Shown: in pieces, positions 22,211 to 35,400 of the stretch
Layout of the letters: the number at the start of each line of letters is the position of its first letter
Numbering within the stretch: position 1 is the first letter of the stretch
Origin: Bombus terrestris
Lineage: Eukaryota; Arthropoda; Insecta; Hymenoptera; Apidae
NCBI RefSeq assembly: GCF_910591885.1
Contig: NC_063277.1
Location: 18,371,664-18,435,663 of the forward strand
Direction: 5' to 3'
DNA length: 64,000 nucleotides
Program-made: the position numbers and the translations under genes
The notes under the pieces: model-generated
The model's database searches: none
What the model was told of the DNA's origin: nothing
Seen by the model: only the letters and a program-made list of their open reading frames with translations

Positions 22211-25200
22211 AACTTGGCAGCCGGAGGAACGCGATATCTAAATCATACGGAGCAGAGAATCGAACTGTCGTTTTGCCCGCATGAGAATCGGGACCGTGTC
22301 TTGTATTGCAAGCTCCTGCCAGACCTCGGACTCGGCTATAAATTAACCGAGATCCGGTAAAAAATATCGGAAAGTTATTTCGGTTAGAAAAACACTTTGG
22401 AGGGACAGGCTTTCTTTTAAACGATTATTTCGTGGGAAATGAATCGATTCGTTTGGACTTGATCCGAAGAATGGATGGACGAGGAGTTGTATGCATTGGT
22501 TATGTTTGAATATTAAGCTCGGATAGAAGACGAAATTAGGCCGAGTGAGTTTGGACAATTGAGAAAGAGTTTTATAACAATCGTGTAGCAATTGCGTTGC
22601 CATAGAAATGGAATTGAAATACATCTATTATTTGGTTCACCCATTGATTATTGCAACGAGTACTCTCTGTATCTTTAAATTTGCTAAAAATGTATAGACG
22701 ACCATAGTCTAATTACGATCATTTGTTGGCTAAATGGTGATTTATATAAAAAAAATTATTGCTAACGCGAAGAGCCAAGATGTCAGTTTTTATTTGGCGA
22801 AATCAGCTATATCATTAAACCAAAGTTCTACCACCGAAGTATGTCCAACAATACGAAGAACTATAAAACGAAGGTTGATACCGCCTCGACGCAACGTGAA
22901 CTTAACAATGACAATATCCGACGATGGAGGAACAGCTCCGACGATTGCCGGTGGCATCGTTAGAATCGCGCGAATAAAAAGTTTTTCATAGCATTAAGAA
23001 TACGTCAGAAGGCGATGGTGGCTGAAATGAAAGCAGTCGTCGTTATAGAGTCATTCGTAGTCGGCACCGCAATTAGTTTCATTCTTTCCCGCGCGCCTCG
23101 GTCGGCCTCTTTTACTTTTATGCTCGAACGACCATCTTGCGCTCCACTGCTCTACAGCGAAGAAGGTGTGAAGTAGAAAACGAGAGAGATGTAACGAGAA
23201 AAATTGAAGAATCGTCACGTTGCGCTTAAAACTCTTTGCACGCTCCTCTACTTATCCCACTTAAGGCAGATTTACAGCCGTTCCTGTGGCATATCATCGA
23301 ATAAGAGGAAACCTTATTTAAACGCGCAAATTATGCGAATCGCCACTTTTTCTTTCGTATATTTTAATTTTATTGCCACTACAGCTGGCACAACGTGAAA
23401 TACGTGAAATATTAATAACGCTGTACGATTAGAATTTTTATTGATCCAGTAATTGATCCAGTAGTAGGTGAAAAAGAAAAAAATAACCATCGAGTACCAG
23501 ACTTTACCAGAAAATATCACTCCCGTCTCTAAAGCATTTTTATCTGTTATTCAAACGTCGACACGATATCGTTAAATTTTGCATCGGTTCTAGCATACCC
23601 ACGGTAGGGGTGCATGTAATTTTCACGGAATTAGAAATAACGTTGCCGGTTCGTAGCCGCGCCCCACGAGAATCGTAAACAGATAGATTTTATAGCGATG
23701 GGTACTTTAATATGCGCAAGGGCCGTCCGCCTAATGTAATGATTATTAATTGCCGCACTGACAATATTCGCTGCACGCTCGTGCTCGTACCGCGGTTGCA
23801 GCTGCAACCAGTTTTATTAGCGTCCCGACGGCTGTTTGGAAGGTCTACCAACAAATATACATCTTGGTATGCGAATAGTAATTGTTGTTTCGAAGTTGTA
23901 GCGACAGCCGACGAACAGGACATAAGCTACTCGGCTAATGCGCTCTCTGTGCTTTAGTTTATCCGCGCTAACTGCGAAACGTCATCGCTTCTACTGCTTC
24001 GAACACAATCTTTCGCTGCTTCTCTTTCGTTGTACTTTTCGCTTTTCGTCAACGGCCGCAAAGATTTCGCGAACTCTCGTCCAAACTTGAGAACAATGGG
24101 AATTTTCTAATATCGCGTGAATCGAGGATTGATAATGGAACAACTGTTTCGTTTTCAAGCGTATTTAACCTTTTTAATTTTAAAAACCAATTTCGGACGT
24201 GATAAATTTTTAAATTTTACAAAACTCGGGGCATCAACGATCGCAAAGGCTGTTCTGTTTAATTAATCGGCCAATTTCTATCCCAGTTAGATACTCCTTG
24301 GTTCGCGTTTATTCGAGATATTATCGTCGACAACGAGGGATATGCCAGTAACGGCGTATGCATAAATAAACGAATCGCCAATCTTTCGTAGCACGATTAT
24401 TAAACGCGTGGATGCGATGAGCTACGAATAGGTCGTAAATGAACGTGAAAACGATGAAATATTACCGAAACTGAATTTCCCTGTAACAAAGATATCGATG
24501 CGGTTATAGGAACATGATCCCGGTTTGTTCGCTCGCTTGTTATCGCGATATCTTCGATTTCGATACACGTACATACATAAGCTGTAAACCCTGAAATACT
24601 ATCGCGGAGTAAACCTATTCGACCGTCCAAAATTTTATTTCTCTTTACTTTCACGGCTACACGGTAGTCGGTTCACCAATTTAGCGTCAACGGAATTCCG
24701 TTTAGGTGCAGTAGTATCGTAGGATTAATTTCTAGATCGGAGGCAATCTGTGTGCTCTGGACACGTATATTCGCGAATCGGATATATTTCTGCGGCCCGA
24801 TTACATAATATAAAGGATTTATCCTCTGTCGTGTCTTGGAAACTGCATCTGGGTTTACGACATGGCGCGACGGACTGTAATTCAACACCTATTGACACAC
24901 TTGTCTTTAATAGAACACGAACTCTGGAGCGCATATATTGCGACAAACGTTGCGCTGGCTGAATTATATCAAAGGAAGACGTCCGCGAGTGCAATTTAAT
25001 TGCACGTCGAATAATGAAATTCTATTCCCTGTCTGCTGAATCTTAATTCCGAGACATCGATGCGCGGAATATTCTGCTGTGTGTAAATGTGTGTTGTACA
25101 CGCGAGCTTGTATGCAGAGTTTGGAAGCCAACTGTTATTGCGATAGAAGAGAAATCGAGATTCTTATGGTCTTATTGAGAACGTGATACGCAGAGTTTGC

Positions 25201-28200
25201 CACTCTCGTTTCTTTTTCTTCTTCTTTCTTTTCCGTAGCTGAAGCGTAAACGTAGAAAATTTTATCGCATAAGGATAAAAGGAGGATGGACCGATAGATT
25301 TTTAATATCGTTTCTCGAAGATTTCCAGTGCAAAGTATTTTCCTCGTTGAAATTGTTCAATGATGATAATATATTTACCAATTGCAGCAGATTGGAAATT
25401 CCAGAATTCATTTGTCTAGAACTGTATGAAAATCTTTATAAGAAATTTTAATCCAACAGAATTATTCGACAGTTATAAATTTCTCTACTAATACCACGTA
25501 GGTTCTCTCGAATGAAAACTTGTTTAAAGAGCGGAAAATGAATGGTTGCTGGAACATAGCCGCGACAGTTCCATATTCGAAACCACATACTCATTTAGTT
25601 TTTACTACGTTTAACTTGACATACGCGCGGCTGGAGAAGCTTGGAACATTTTCAATTAACTAAGGTCTGTTGTTTTAGCAACAACGCAAGAAGATAATTA
25701 GCTTTTTAATCCGATACAAAAGAAAAAACGTTCTATGAAATCGGTATCTTTATTCTTACGTAGAAGCGTTACAAAGTAAGCTGAACTTTCGTCTGATATA
25801 ATCCGAACTGTGCGTACTGCAAAGTATCAAAACGAGTTTCAAAATGAAACCACAGAGAAATAAATAAACTCGAGGGGCGACAGACTGCGAGATTATTTCG
25901 TAGAAACTGACATTGTGAAATGGCCCAGCAAATTAACCGAATATTGTACGATATTTGTAAAAAAGAAGATGTATTTTGAACGAATTTATGAAAATGAAAA
26001 ATATTCGAATAAGAAACGTTTAAATAACGTAATTAAAAGTTTGTACGCCATTCTTTTTTACGAAATAAAATGCATCTGTTAATTAATAGAAATTGGAAAA
26101 TTCGTCGTTACAAATTCTAACAAACTGAGCTTAATTATCAGCTCTACCTCGATAATCTTTTAATTATCACCAAAAATTTCTGCGATATAATAATTCTGCT
26201 TCGTTGGATAAAGTGCTCAAATACTTGGAATTCCCATAATTAATAATTGCGTATTTTTTAACTGCGACGGAGACGGAAAGATAATTTTCACGTTTAAATA
26301 TTAATAAAATTCTTCCTTCTGTGTTACGATTAACAAGAGTTTTGTTCGTTTCATTTAGTTTCCGGCTCGCATTTTGCAAACATTCTAATTAATTCCACAA
26401 TTCCCAGTTTGACTACTCGGGCAGAATGGAAAAACAATAAATAAATTGAAAATCAACTTAACGTGTTTATTATAATTATATTACGTTCCTATCGAAGACC
26501 ACGCAGAAAGTGTACAATAGGTTTATTCTTCTGATTTCCTGATTTTCATGCCACGTTATGTTTAAAACGGAATACCTATAAAAATATGAATTCGCATAAA
26601 CGTTGGTGGTCTGCGATTATATTCCACGCGTGAAACGCTTTCGAAATCGTCGATCGTATTAATCTTTTCGTTGTCGAAACAATTATTTGACGATCAAATT
26701 GATTTCGTCGCTAGGAACTCGTATTTTTCTTTCGATCCTCTACCAGCTCTATGCGCGCACGATAATTATACATGATATTTCTACATACGGTCATCGCGAA
26801 ACCTACATCAAATTGCTAATTCGACCCTAAAACAGCAGGTACTCGCCTATCAATCCCCTTAATCCATCCCCCCTTCGCAGCCACGATCGATCACGATCCA
26901 TTAGATAGATTCTAATCGAGCTATTTGCTATGTGGAATTCATCCGCAGAGGGCGTTCCTTCGCCCCTTCTTTGTTCCGTTCATTGACGAGAGAAGGCTTC
27001 GTTCCAAGGAAGTCGCGTGCTAGCATAGCGGCTACCGCACGGGCGCAAGCTACCGTGTTTTATACGACTCGTTAGGCGCCAGGATGGCTGGTCCCGGTCG
27101 TAGAAGTCGTCGTGCTGACGGTTTTCTCTACTCGCAGCCCGCTAACCCTTCTTCGCTACGGCTATAGGGTGGTTTAGTAATCGTTGTACCACCACGAGAG
27201 CGAGTGGAATAAAATTTCTTCGTACGAGCTTTCGTTTTCGATAACATTCCTTTTCAACACTTAGCAATGAGAATTTTTTTTTGACGTTTAAGAAATTAAA
27301 AAGCGAAATAAGTTGCAAAACACGCATAATAATCTAATCGGGGTAATATTTCAGTCACAAAAATGAAATATTCAACATCCGACGATACTGCTAACTCCAT
27401 CGGACTCCGTTCCTTTACTGGTCGATCAAAAATTTGCATTGTCCCGTTAATTACTGGGACATTCTGTACAGATCGTTCTCCTACGGTAGCGTGCACTTGC
27501 TAAGTATGGTTATGCGACACGATACAAGTCGGAAGCCGGTCGAGGTCAGACCTCCGTAAGTTCGAGTGTTAATCTGCGAATTATTTCCTAGGGAAGCGTA
27601 ATCGTTAACCGCGGCGCGAAGGGACGACACGTTAAATGTTGGAAATTTCTCCTCTGGCTCGACCAACGCTCACGTAATCCCTATCGTTGCCGAGATAATC
27701 GAAATCGGTGTGTCGTACCGTCACCGCTCAGCTGATATCGAGCCAATGTCTGTTGGTCGCTGTTATATAGCCAGAGAGACATTTAAGTCTGCCTTTATTC
27801 GCATGCAGACAACACGACACAATTACTCTATGTTTGTCGTAAGAGAAGCGCTCCTCTGGCTCGAGAACATCGCGGTGATACGATCAAGTTCAATATGTAC
27901 TCGCGAAACCAAGTAAATTCCGATACAAAAGTATTACTTCACGAGATTCGAGTACCGTCGATAAAAGGCGAACGAAATTTTATAGCAAATTAAAGTACCT
28001 ACTCGTAAAAGTTCGAACCTGCTCGATCAAGGTTTGGTGATAAAGAATTCGGATCTAAATACTTAAAAGTATCGTTTCGTTTTTTTTTTGCGAAACACCG
28101 ATGAGGTACTCGAAATTTCATATACACAGTTATTCGAGCGTGGTGGCGACATCGCTACATAGTTGATCCCATCGCTAATCACAAGTATAGCAGTCGTCGA

Positions 28201-28524
28201 GGGTTAGGGATGTCGACGCTAAACAGAGGGAGGGACAGGGTGAAAGTTCGGGTTACCAGGCTGCGTGGACTAGCTAAAGCATCTAGAAGGGTAGGAACCG
28301 CGAGTCAGTTAGATGGACGCGTACAGAGTGGGTTCTCGTGTGTTTGGATGGGTTTGTGCGCGGTCGAACGCGTAGAACAGGGCTTGGTGTAGCATGTGAG
28401 TAGACTAGTAAACGCAGGAGGGATACGTAAGTAGTAGGTAGATCGGAGGGCGGTGAGCTGGCTTGCCCTCCGCGCTCGGCGAAACAGGGTGAATCGGGGT
28501 GAGAGAGGAGTAGGAGGTAGATGA
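22211..28524. other. Noncoding stretch
   Basis: Mostly AT-rich, especially 25.3-26.7 kb, with no splice-bounded exon, RNA gene or mobile element. A short inverted repeat GAGGTC/GACCTC around one A lies at 27542-27554. It resembles a nuclear-receptor palindrome but lacks the exact half-site spacing. A poly-T run lies near 28080-28089. GC content rises from about 28.1 kb towards the promoter-like block. Confidence 0.5.
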
Positions 28525-28553
28525 GATGGAGGTGGAGGTGGAGGTGGTGGACG
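28525..28553 (+). repeat. GGTGGA hexamer repeat
   Basis: About four imperfect GGTGGA units on the + strand, in the GC-rich upstream flank of the promoter-like block. It is G-rich and asymmetric between strands. Confidence 0.75.
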
Positions 28554-28599
28554 TGGCAGTGTATAGGAGAGGTGCAGGCGGCAGGCAATAGTCGGAGTG

Positions 28600-28720
28600 G
28601 CGCCGCGACTCCCGTGACGTCTGTCGGCGCGTCGGCCAATCAATAGCATCCCCATGGCAACCACAGATAACATCGGACACACACCGGTGCCGCGCAAGCA
28701 CGCCGCCTTTCGGGCACTCG
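28600..28720 (+). promoter_or_regulatory. Promoter-like CpG-rich block with CRE, CCAAT and X-box-like sites
   Basis: Within 50 bases there are TGACGTCT (28615-28622, CRE-like), CCAAT (28636-28640) and CCATGGCAACC (28652-28662). The last contains the GGCAAC half-site typical of RFX X-boxes; its other half matches poorly. The block is the most CpG-dense local patch in this part of the window. It lies 1.2 kb upstream of a + strand coding start with a leader peptide. An ATG at 28654 opens a frame of 75 codons that is arginine-rich and probably an upstream or chance frame. A good donor, GTGAGA (28799-28804), could end a noncoding first exon. Direction and use are inferred. Confidence 0.3.
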
Positions 28721-28798
28721 GTACTTCCTTCCACCGATGCCCGGACGAAAGACTCGACGCTGCGCCGTGTACGACCCGTTCACCGAGACGGGGTGGTG

Positions 28799-29550
28799 GT
28801 GAGACGAGCTTACACAGCCTCTATCGGAAAGATTCCTTTCAACCTACTCTCACCACCCACGCGCGCGCTGCCCTTCTTTAGCTTCGGTCGTTTCCACCTT
28901 CTCTATCGTTCTTCGCCAAGCACACCTATTCTCCTTTCTTCTCTCCTTCCACTCTCTTGTATTCCCTTCGGTCTCACTCGCTCTATCTTCTCGAGTGTTT
29001 GCCTTCTTTCTTACCCTGTATCTACCCCTTTATCCGTCACCACCTCGCCATCTCCTTTTTTCATTTACGTCCAATATTCCCCCTTCTCCGTACCCATGTT
29101 TTCCACCGTTCCGCCATCGGCAGTTCGCCCCTCGCATCCCCTTCCACTCGTTGACACCGTTCGAGCAGCTCCACTTTTAAACAAACTCTAACGTCACATC
29201 GGACCACCGACGGTTTCGTGCAATTTTCCGTTTAGTCGATCCTACGTGCTTCTCCGTTTATCACTCGTTCCGATCAACTCGCATATTGGGTGTCGAATTT
29301 ACACCCAATCGGACGACCATGCATTCGAAGGCGTGGTTAGACGCCCGGCAACAAGGGGACGCCTCATTTTTAGCTTCTCGTTCGTTTCGTACGTTCACGG
29401 CCTACTCGTCCCTGCAGTATCTCCATCGTAACCCTTTATACTCTGGAAACAATTTGACATTGCTCTTTCTTCCGCGTCTAAATCCAACGTATTCGTTAAA
29501 TTTTTCTATCGCTGTTAACTATTTTTCAAAAAGAGCGTTCCATTTCACAG
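28799..29550 (+). other. Possible first intron of the + strand gene model
   Basis: A donor GTGAGA begins at 28799. A strong acceptor, with pyrimidine-rich sequence ending in TTTCACAG, has its AG at 29549-29550. The interval is notably pyrimidine-rich at 28860-29100 and holds no believable coding frame. Splicing these sites would join a noncoding first exon to an exon beginning at 29551 that carries the coding start at 29856. This is a model from splice motifs only. Confidence 0.2.
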
Positions 29551-29855
29551 GATCCATGGATAAATTGCGTTCAGATTCTTCGTAACGACAACCTACATAT
29601 CTCATTCAGCAGGAACGTGCCCTGGAACGATCCTATTCCGCGAACGACGAAGCGTCGCGAGGACGAAGGGGCAGCGGCCTCCACTAATCGATCTCGTGCT
29701 CGAGCTCTCGATTTTCCTCTCGAGATTATTCCACTTGTGCATAAGGAGAGTTTCTCCGCTCGGTGTTCCGGGCAAATTGCGCCGCTGCTCCATCGCTTAA
29801 TTGCGTTTACTCGAGGAAAAGTTCGCTAGACGAGAATCCACCCTCTGCTACCACG

Positions 29856-30239
29856 ATGCACCGATGGTCCTTCACTTCCGGCTCCCTCCTTCAATGTGTC
29901 CTTTCTGTCGCTACCTGCTACGTTTCTCTCGTTTCCTCTCTGTGCCACGGCGAGTCGACCACGTCCACGACGAACGATGGACAGACAGGACTGGATCTTC
30001 GAATATTTGCAGACACGAGGCAAACTTTCCGACCGGTACACTCTACTGGACGAGATACGTCGACGGCATTCTTCAGTCGACCGGTCTCCGGTGCTTCTCT
30101 AATTGTCCACCGATGTTTCCATGAGATTGACGTTATGATACTGTGGAAATACAGCCGAGTATTTTCGGCTGACGCGAGAATCGAATTCAATCAACCGACT
30201 TCATCGAGATTGTGTTTCCGTTTAGTTGGACGAAAGTAG
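29856..30239 (+). CDS. Coding-start candidate with signal-peptide-like leader
   Basis: An ATG at 29856 with A at -3 opens 127 codons ending at TAG (30237-30239). Residues 1-4 (MHRW) form a short basic end. Residues 11-29 (LLQCVLSVATCYVSLVSSL) are a hydrophobic core. CHGEST follows, a plausible cleavage zone, and then a Ser/Thr-rich polar stretch. That order is the textbook layout of a secretory signal peptide. Later residues look less protein-like, so the true exon may end earlier. GTACAC at 30036 is one weak donor. The 5' side fits a CpG-rich promoter near 28.6 kb and an acceptor at 29550. I do not recognise the protein. A secreted or cell-surface product whose remaining exons lie far downstream would fit insect genes with long introns, but that is inference. 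Confidence 0.35.
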   Translation: MHRWSFTSGSLLQCVLSVATCYVSLVSSLCHGESTTSTTNDGQTGLDLRIFADTRQTFRPVHSTGRDTSTAFFSRPVSGASLIVHRCFHEIDVMILWKYSRVFSADARIEFNQPTSSRLCFRLVGRK

Positions 30240-32150
30240 AGTTTCTCGAAGATTTAGGGAGGGAAGAAAGTCGGCTAACTATTAGGTCGTAACACATCTA
30301 TCGTCAAGCAAAATATCTTTTCTTCTACGATTATTTTCGAAATCCCTGATACAATTCTATGTAAACAAAAAAGCAGTTAAAACAAGCCCATCTTTTATTA
30401 CGATGTCCTTACACTGGTAGGTAGTTCGGAATTCAGTTTTACGGATATTTAGAAAGTCACGGTAAACCGATAGTTGCTCTGTAAATGACTGCAAGAGATA
30501 AACTCAGTCCTAGGCGAACGATAAAATTATTTCGCGAGAACCAAAAGCCAAAAAATAAATAAACCTGAAAAACTGTCTCCGGGTCAGGCGCGCAAATTAA
30601 AGAAAAGGCAGGGTAATGTTACTTTTCGTAAGCAAACAAGCATCCCGGAATCTAAATTCAGTGGAGAAGCAGGAGCAGGGCAGGATGCACAGTGCAGAGG
30701 GTGTGATTTAACGAGATGTTTTCGTGAATTGTGCCCGTGCTCTGGTAACTAATAATTCGATTTTACGAGCAGTCGCGTTGAATGCCTTCCCCCGGCGCGC
30801 CGCGACCCTTCGCGGTGTCGCGCGACAAGCAGCCGGAAAGCGTCGCGGCGCCACTCGGGCTGGAGCCCCATTCCCACGCGGTCCATAACACCGTCAGCTC
30901 GCTCGTTTCCCCGTTTCTTTCCTCTTCTGTTCATCCTGTTCGCATTGGTCGATCAGCTGGTCGAAAACGTCTATTCGGATTCTAAAAGTGCCTGGACTCG
31001 ATCCAACCGGGTTACCGCATCGCTTACAACCCCCTTTCCTCTTCCATAGGTTCCTCGCCTTTAACGATTCGATCAACTATATTGCCAGTATGTTCGAACG
31101 AAACTATAAAGCTTCGAACACCTTCCGAGTGCTTTGTAAATATAAATATAAAATATAAAATATATGTAGCGGCGTACAGAGTAAATGGTAAAATATGTCA
31201 AATTCCGCGATATTATTTTAGCGATGAAGTAAGAAGATAGTATAGTTAAAGATATATCTATAGATTAGTTAGATTATTAAATAGTATAAATAGATATTCA
31301 GGGATAGTAAATTCATTATTAATTGGAATATTGATAAAATTCAAATACCGTTACCACAGATCGACCAGTGTCTGGATTCCTACGAACGTATGTAGTATAT
31401 AATCCGAACATTTTACGCCTAGAAAAATTATGAGCGACTTCCTTTGCTTGATGCCTGATCTTCGTTGCATTTCTAACCCTTTCTCTCCGGGTGCGCGACC
31501 TATGTGCCCTTCATTCCCGGCCTCGTCGCTTTTCTGCTCGTTAAAGCGCCGCTGGAGACGGTCATTAGTCGTTGGGTTCGAGACGAACTCTTGACCTGCC
31601 GATTCGAAAGTCGGTCATCGTCGAGGTCGATACCGATCTCACGACGAGATTTCATGGGTACGCATGACTCCAACGATGGTCTCGGAATTTTTCAGTTCCG
31701 ATAAAAGTTTTGCCGGAGCACGGGCGACAGGAGATCATCTTCGTCTCGGAGCCGGATTACAGGACTCTGCTAACGACGCTACCACGACGACAACGTGGCG
31801 CTCAAACAGTAAAGTCCCGATATTGCTGACGCGGATTTTATCGGTCTTTAAAAGGTTTCGGTCGCTGCACCGAGTAAACGCGTGCTATTATATAGATAGT
31901 GTTATTGGAACTTCCTACAGAATTCCGCTTCTTTTCTTTACTTGGCAATATCGTTAGCTTTCGTATCGCATGTGGGATTACGTTGCATTTGTACAATTTC
32001 CTTGGCCCAATATTATATTTACTAATATTTCTACGATATTTATAAAATTCTATAGAATTTTCGGTTAATTCATCGAGTTGTCTAAACACGATATCTTTCT
32101 ACCAAAATTATTTTTCATGTATTTTCCTGTCTGTATAAAATATAAAAATT
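30240..32150. other. Noncoding stretch with one duplicated motif
   Basis: No exon candidate. GC-rich DNA at about 30.78-30.88 kb carries ORFs of no clear meaning. A motif TGACCTGCCGATTCGAAAG at 31592-31616 recurs in modified form at 32469-32499. The remainder is AT-rich. Confidence 0.45.
31592..31616 (+). repeat. First copy of a short duplicated motif
   Basis: It contains TGACCTG followed by GATTCGAAAGTCGGTC. The 16-base second part recurs exactly at 32484-32499, also preceded by TGACCTG. The motif itself is close to palindromic around TTCGAA. Confidence 0.5.
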
Positions 32151-32182
32151 TCTTTCTCTCTCTTTCTCTCTCTCTCTTTTTT
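32151..32182 (+). repeat. TC dinucleotide repeat
   Basis: TCTTTCTCTC units passing into CTCTCTCTTTT. A microsatellite with no gene beside it. Confidence 0.85.
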
Positions 32183-32468
32183 GAAAGAGTTCTATCCCTA
32201 CAGTATCCATACGTAACATTTTATTCGCGCTCCCTGTGGAATAACAATTCACAGACACTTGTCTCGCGAACACAAACCCGTATCTCCCAATGTCGACATC
32301 GATTTGTGTCATCGTTCGAACAGCATAGATTTCTCGTTGCAAGGAACGTAGATCGAGTAAAGGGAATGGTAAACATGCTCGACAATTAAAACTCAATTAA
32401 TCGTGGCCGGATCCGCGTATTTTACTCGGTAGGGATCGATAAAACTGCTCTCGATCGTCGTAAACGCG

Positions 32469-32499
32469 TGACCTGACGGCGTTGATTCGAAAGTCGGTC
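32469..32499 (+). repeat. Second copy of the short duplicated motif
   Basis: TGACCTG, a spacer of eight bases, then the exact 16-mer GATTCGAAAGTCGGTC (32484-32499). It matches the copy at 31592 in order and orientation, about 880 bases away. The following bases (GTTGCCG against ATCGTCG) are also alike. It may be a local duplication or a repeated binding site. Confidence 0.5.
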
Positions 32500-35400
32500 G
32501 TTGCCGTTGCGCTAAATTTTCAACCGCGGAATATGGCGAAGGTGACCTCGTGACTCCGCCTCGTCACTGTGGATATAGCGTATTTTTGTGCACGAAACAA
32601 GTGCAGACTGGAAATATCGATTGGGAATATTCGCAAAGACACTCTTGCGTCATTTTGGAGTATAGAATTATTATACGAAACGCGAAGCAAATATCGTGGT
32701 ATAATAAGATTACTAAATTACTAAATCCAAAGTATTATAGTTCCTTCGGTACCGTCGAAATACAAAATTTATTCGCGTTCGTTCTATCGTGTTGAATATT
32801 CGATACTTTTATACGACAGGGTAAAAATTTTAATAAAAAATCCTCATTCGTTTCTTTGATATAGAGACAGGGATTTTTTTAAACATTTTACGTTTCAAAT
32901 CGTAGGAATATATATGTAATCAGAATTATTTATACGAAAGCTTGTTCGGGAGAACTTCTTTTAAATTTTGATTACGCGATAAATATTCCATACTTGTAAT
33001 CGATAACAATCTACAAATTAACGATACTCTCACTCAGATCGAAGTACTCTAATCATTTACTCTACATTTAGCAGAAACACGGAACTTTACCGGAAAGGAA
33101 TTTAAACCCCTGAAACTCGTTAACCCACTTCAGAGATTTCTGCAATTTTAAACAACCAATAAAAAAGTAAGCTGCTGTTCTACGTTTCTATTTCAACCTG
33201 AACGAACGAAGGCCCTGATGTTACAATCCAACCGAATAGAACGATAAAATAAAGATAGCCGTCATCGTAAATCCTCCACCGTTACCCTCAACAACGCGAA
33301 TAAGAAGAGAACCCAAAATAACCGGAAAACCTGATATATAATCACGTAATAACAATCGGGATTGTATCCATTAAAATGCCCGCAATTGCGAAAGTAGAAT
33401 TCTAATTTCGGGGGTAGATTGCCTTGTTACGTCCCGCCACACGTTCACCAAAATATTCAGAATTTCCGTTCAAATTTAATTACCCGGTTTGACAATTGAA
33501 CATCGATTGTTCGCTTAAATTTTCACGCTCAATTTCTCCTGTCTTTTTCCACAATGCGAAGTCGAGGTGTTGGTTGGAATGTTTGTCATTTTCCGTGACA
33601 CGAAACTCTGTTATTTTATTCGTGAAATCCCACTTTTATACAGTTTATCGAAATCTCTTTCATTATGCATGTGAAACAAGATATTTCTCTCGCTTCTTCG
33701 CACAAGATAATATTCATCGTTGTTTCGCGCGAATTATAATTTTTACGAATTAACAAATTTGCCAAGTGCTTGGTTGACTCGTCCTTATAGCCACCGTGGA
33801 ATTACGTAACGTGTAGGAAACTGGTTTAACAAACTATTCTCGGTCCCTTATATTTTCTTGGCGAATCTCGTGGTAAACTATAAGATGCGGAATGTAAGAG
33901 TAGAGGATAGACAGGGGAAAGCCCGCGGATTTTAGTTGGAGAAACTTTTCTCACCTGTCGCGCCATACTTTATTCGGGCGACAGCGGCGTTTCATGACGA
34001 CCGTACGGAAATAAGGATGTCGAGGAGGACGAAGAGGAACTGCCACGATGCCGAGAACCGGGGAAAGGGGAAAAGAAAGGAAAGAAGGAAGGCTGGCTCT
34101 AAAGGAAAAGAGGAAGAAGATCGGAGAAAATGGTAGAAAAGACGGCGTAGATGGTCGAAAGTCATTTCTGTCGGGTAAACCGTGTCGGAGGAATTCCAGA
34201 ATAAACAAAAATGGATCCACCACCCCCGTAAAGCGAGGCTGCTTTATATCCCAAGGCTGACGCGAAAAAGAATCCAGAAACGCGAACAAGCTCGTAAATC
34301 AAATGTGTCTGCACTCCACGGCGAGTATACGAGAGTCGAATCCGTAAACCCTACGCCCCTTTAATCCCACATCCATTATTGGTACGTCACGAATAAGAGG
34401 GTACTTTCTTCGGTGGCGTAGAGCACCGCCATTACCAACGCCATCGCCAGTCAAGCCAAGTCGTCTTTGGGATACGGCGGTGCAACGATGGAGAAGGGGC
34501 GAGTGAGGATAGAAAGGGGTTCCTCGCGACCACGCATTATTTCCTGTCGTGGCATTCGATGTAGATGGCCCCGGGCATTCCAAACGTTTGATTGAAAATT
34601 TCTTGAGACTCAGGAATGGTATGTGCAATGGGGTTCGACGGTACGCCGTTTCACAGACGGCTTTATCCCTGACACAGAGGAAAAAGGACGAAGATAAAGG
34701 GAGAATCGATCTATTTAACATCTAGGACTGTTGGAGATCGTGGTGGACGTTGATAGGAGGAATGCATACCTAATCCGTATGAATGGAGCACAGGCTTTGT
34801 CTCGTCCCGATGATTTTTCTGCCTTTCGCTTGAGAAAATGAAAAAGGGCTAGGTCCGTCGTATGCTCGATTTTTCGGAGAAATGACGTAATTCGCTTTCC
34901 GAAGGAAGATTTACGGAGGATATAGGGAGGTTGAAATACTGTTGCGAAAATGAAATAATCTGTAATAAGTAAAATAATTTCCCAACGAAATGTAACGACC
35001 CCTGTCCGATAGATAAAAGGCCTAACCAAAAAAGTATAGACAACGAAGATGGAACGAACTATCAAAAAGGAAATACATCTAATCTATTGCGTGGCTTATT
35101 GGAGTTTTCCCCGGACTCGCCTCCCTCTCGTTTGCCACATCTGTCGCACCTGTCCTTAACATCCTTAGCACTGGCAGGAAGCGTGTCTGCCAGTTATACG
35201 AAAAGTTCGGGTAGGAAACGATACGCCCAAGGAATCGGTGAAATTGCTTCTGCTTACAAACACGAATTATTCGTTTTGAGAACTAGCTATCTCGCGGCGC
35301 AAAACCCGTTTACTGACTCGTTATTCAACTCCAACAGCCTACTGTCGTCCAACTTGAATACTTCGCACATTTATGTCTCCATCAACCAGCGTCGAATCTA

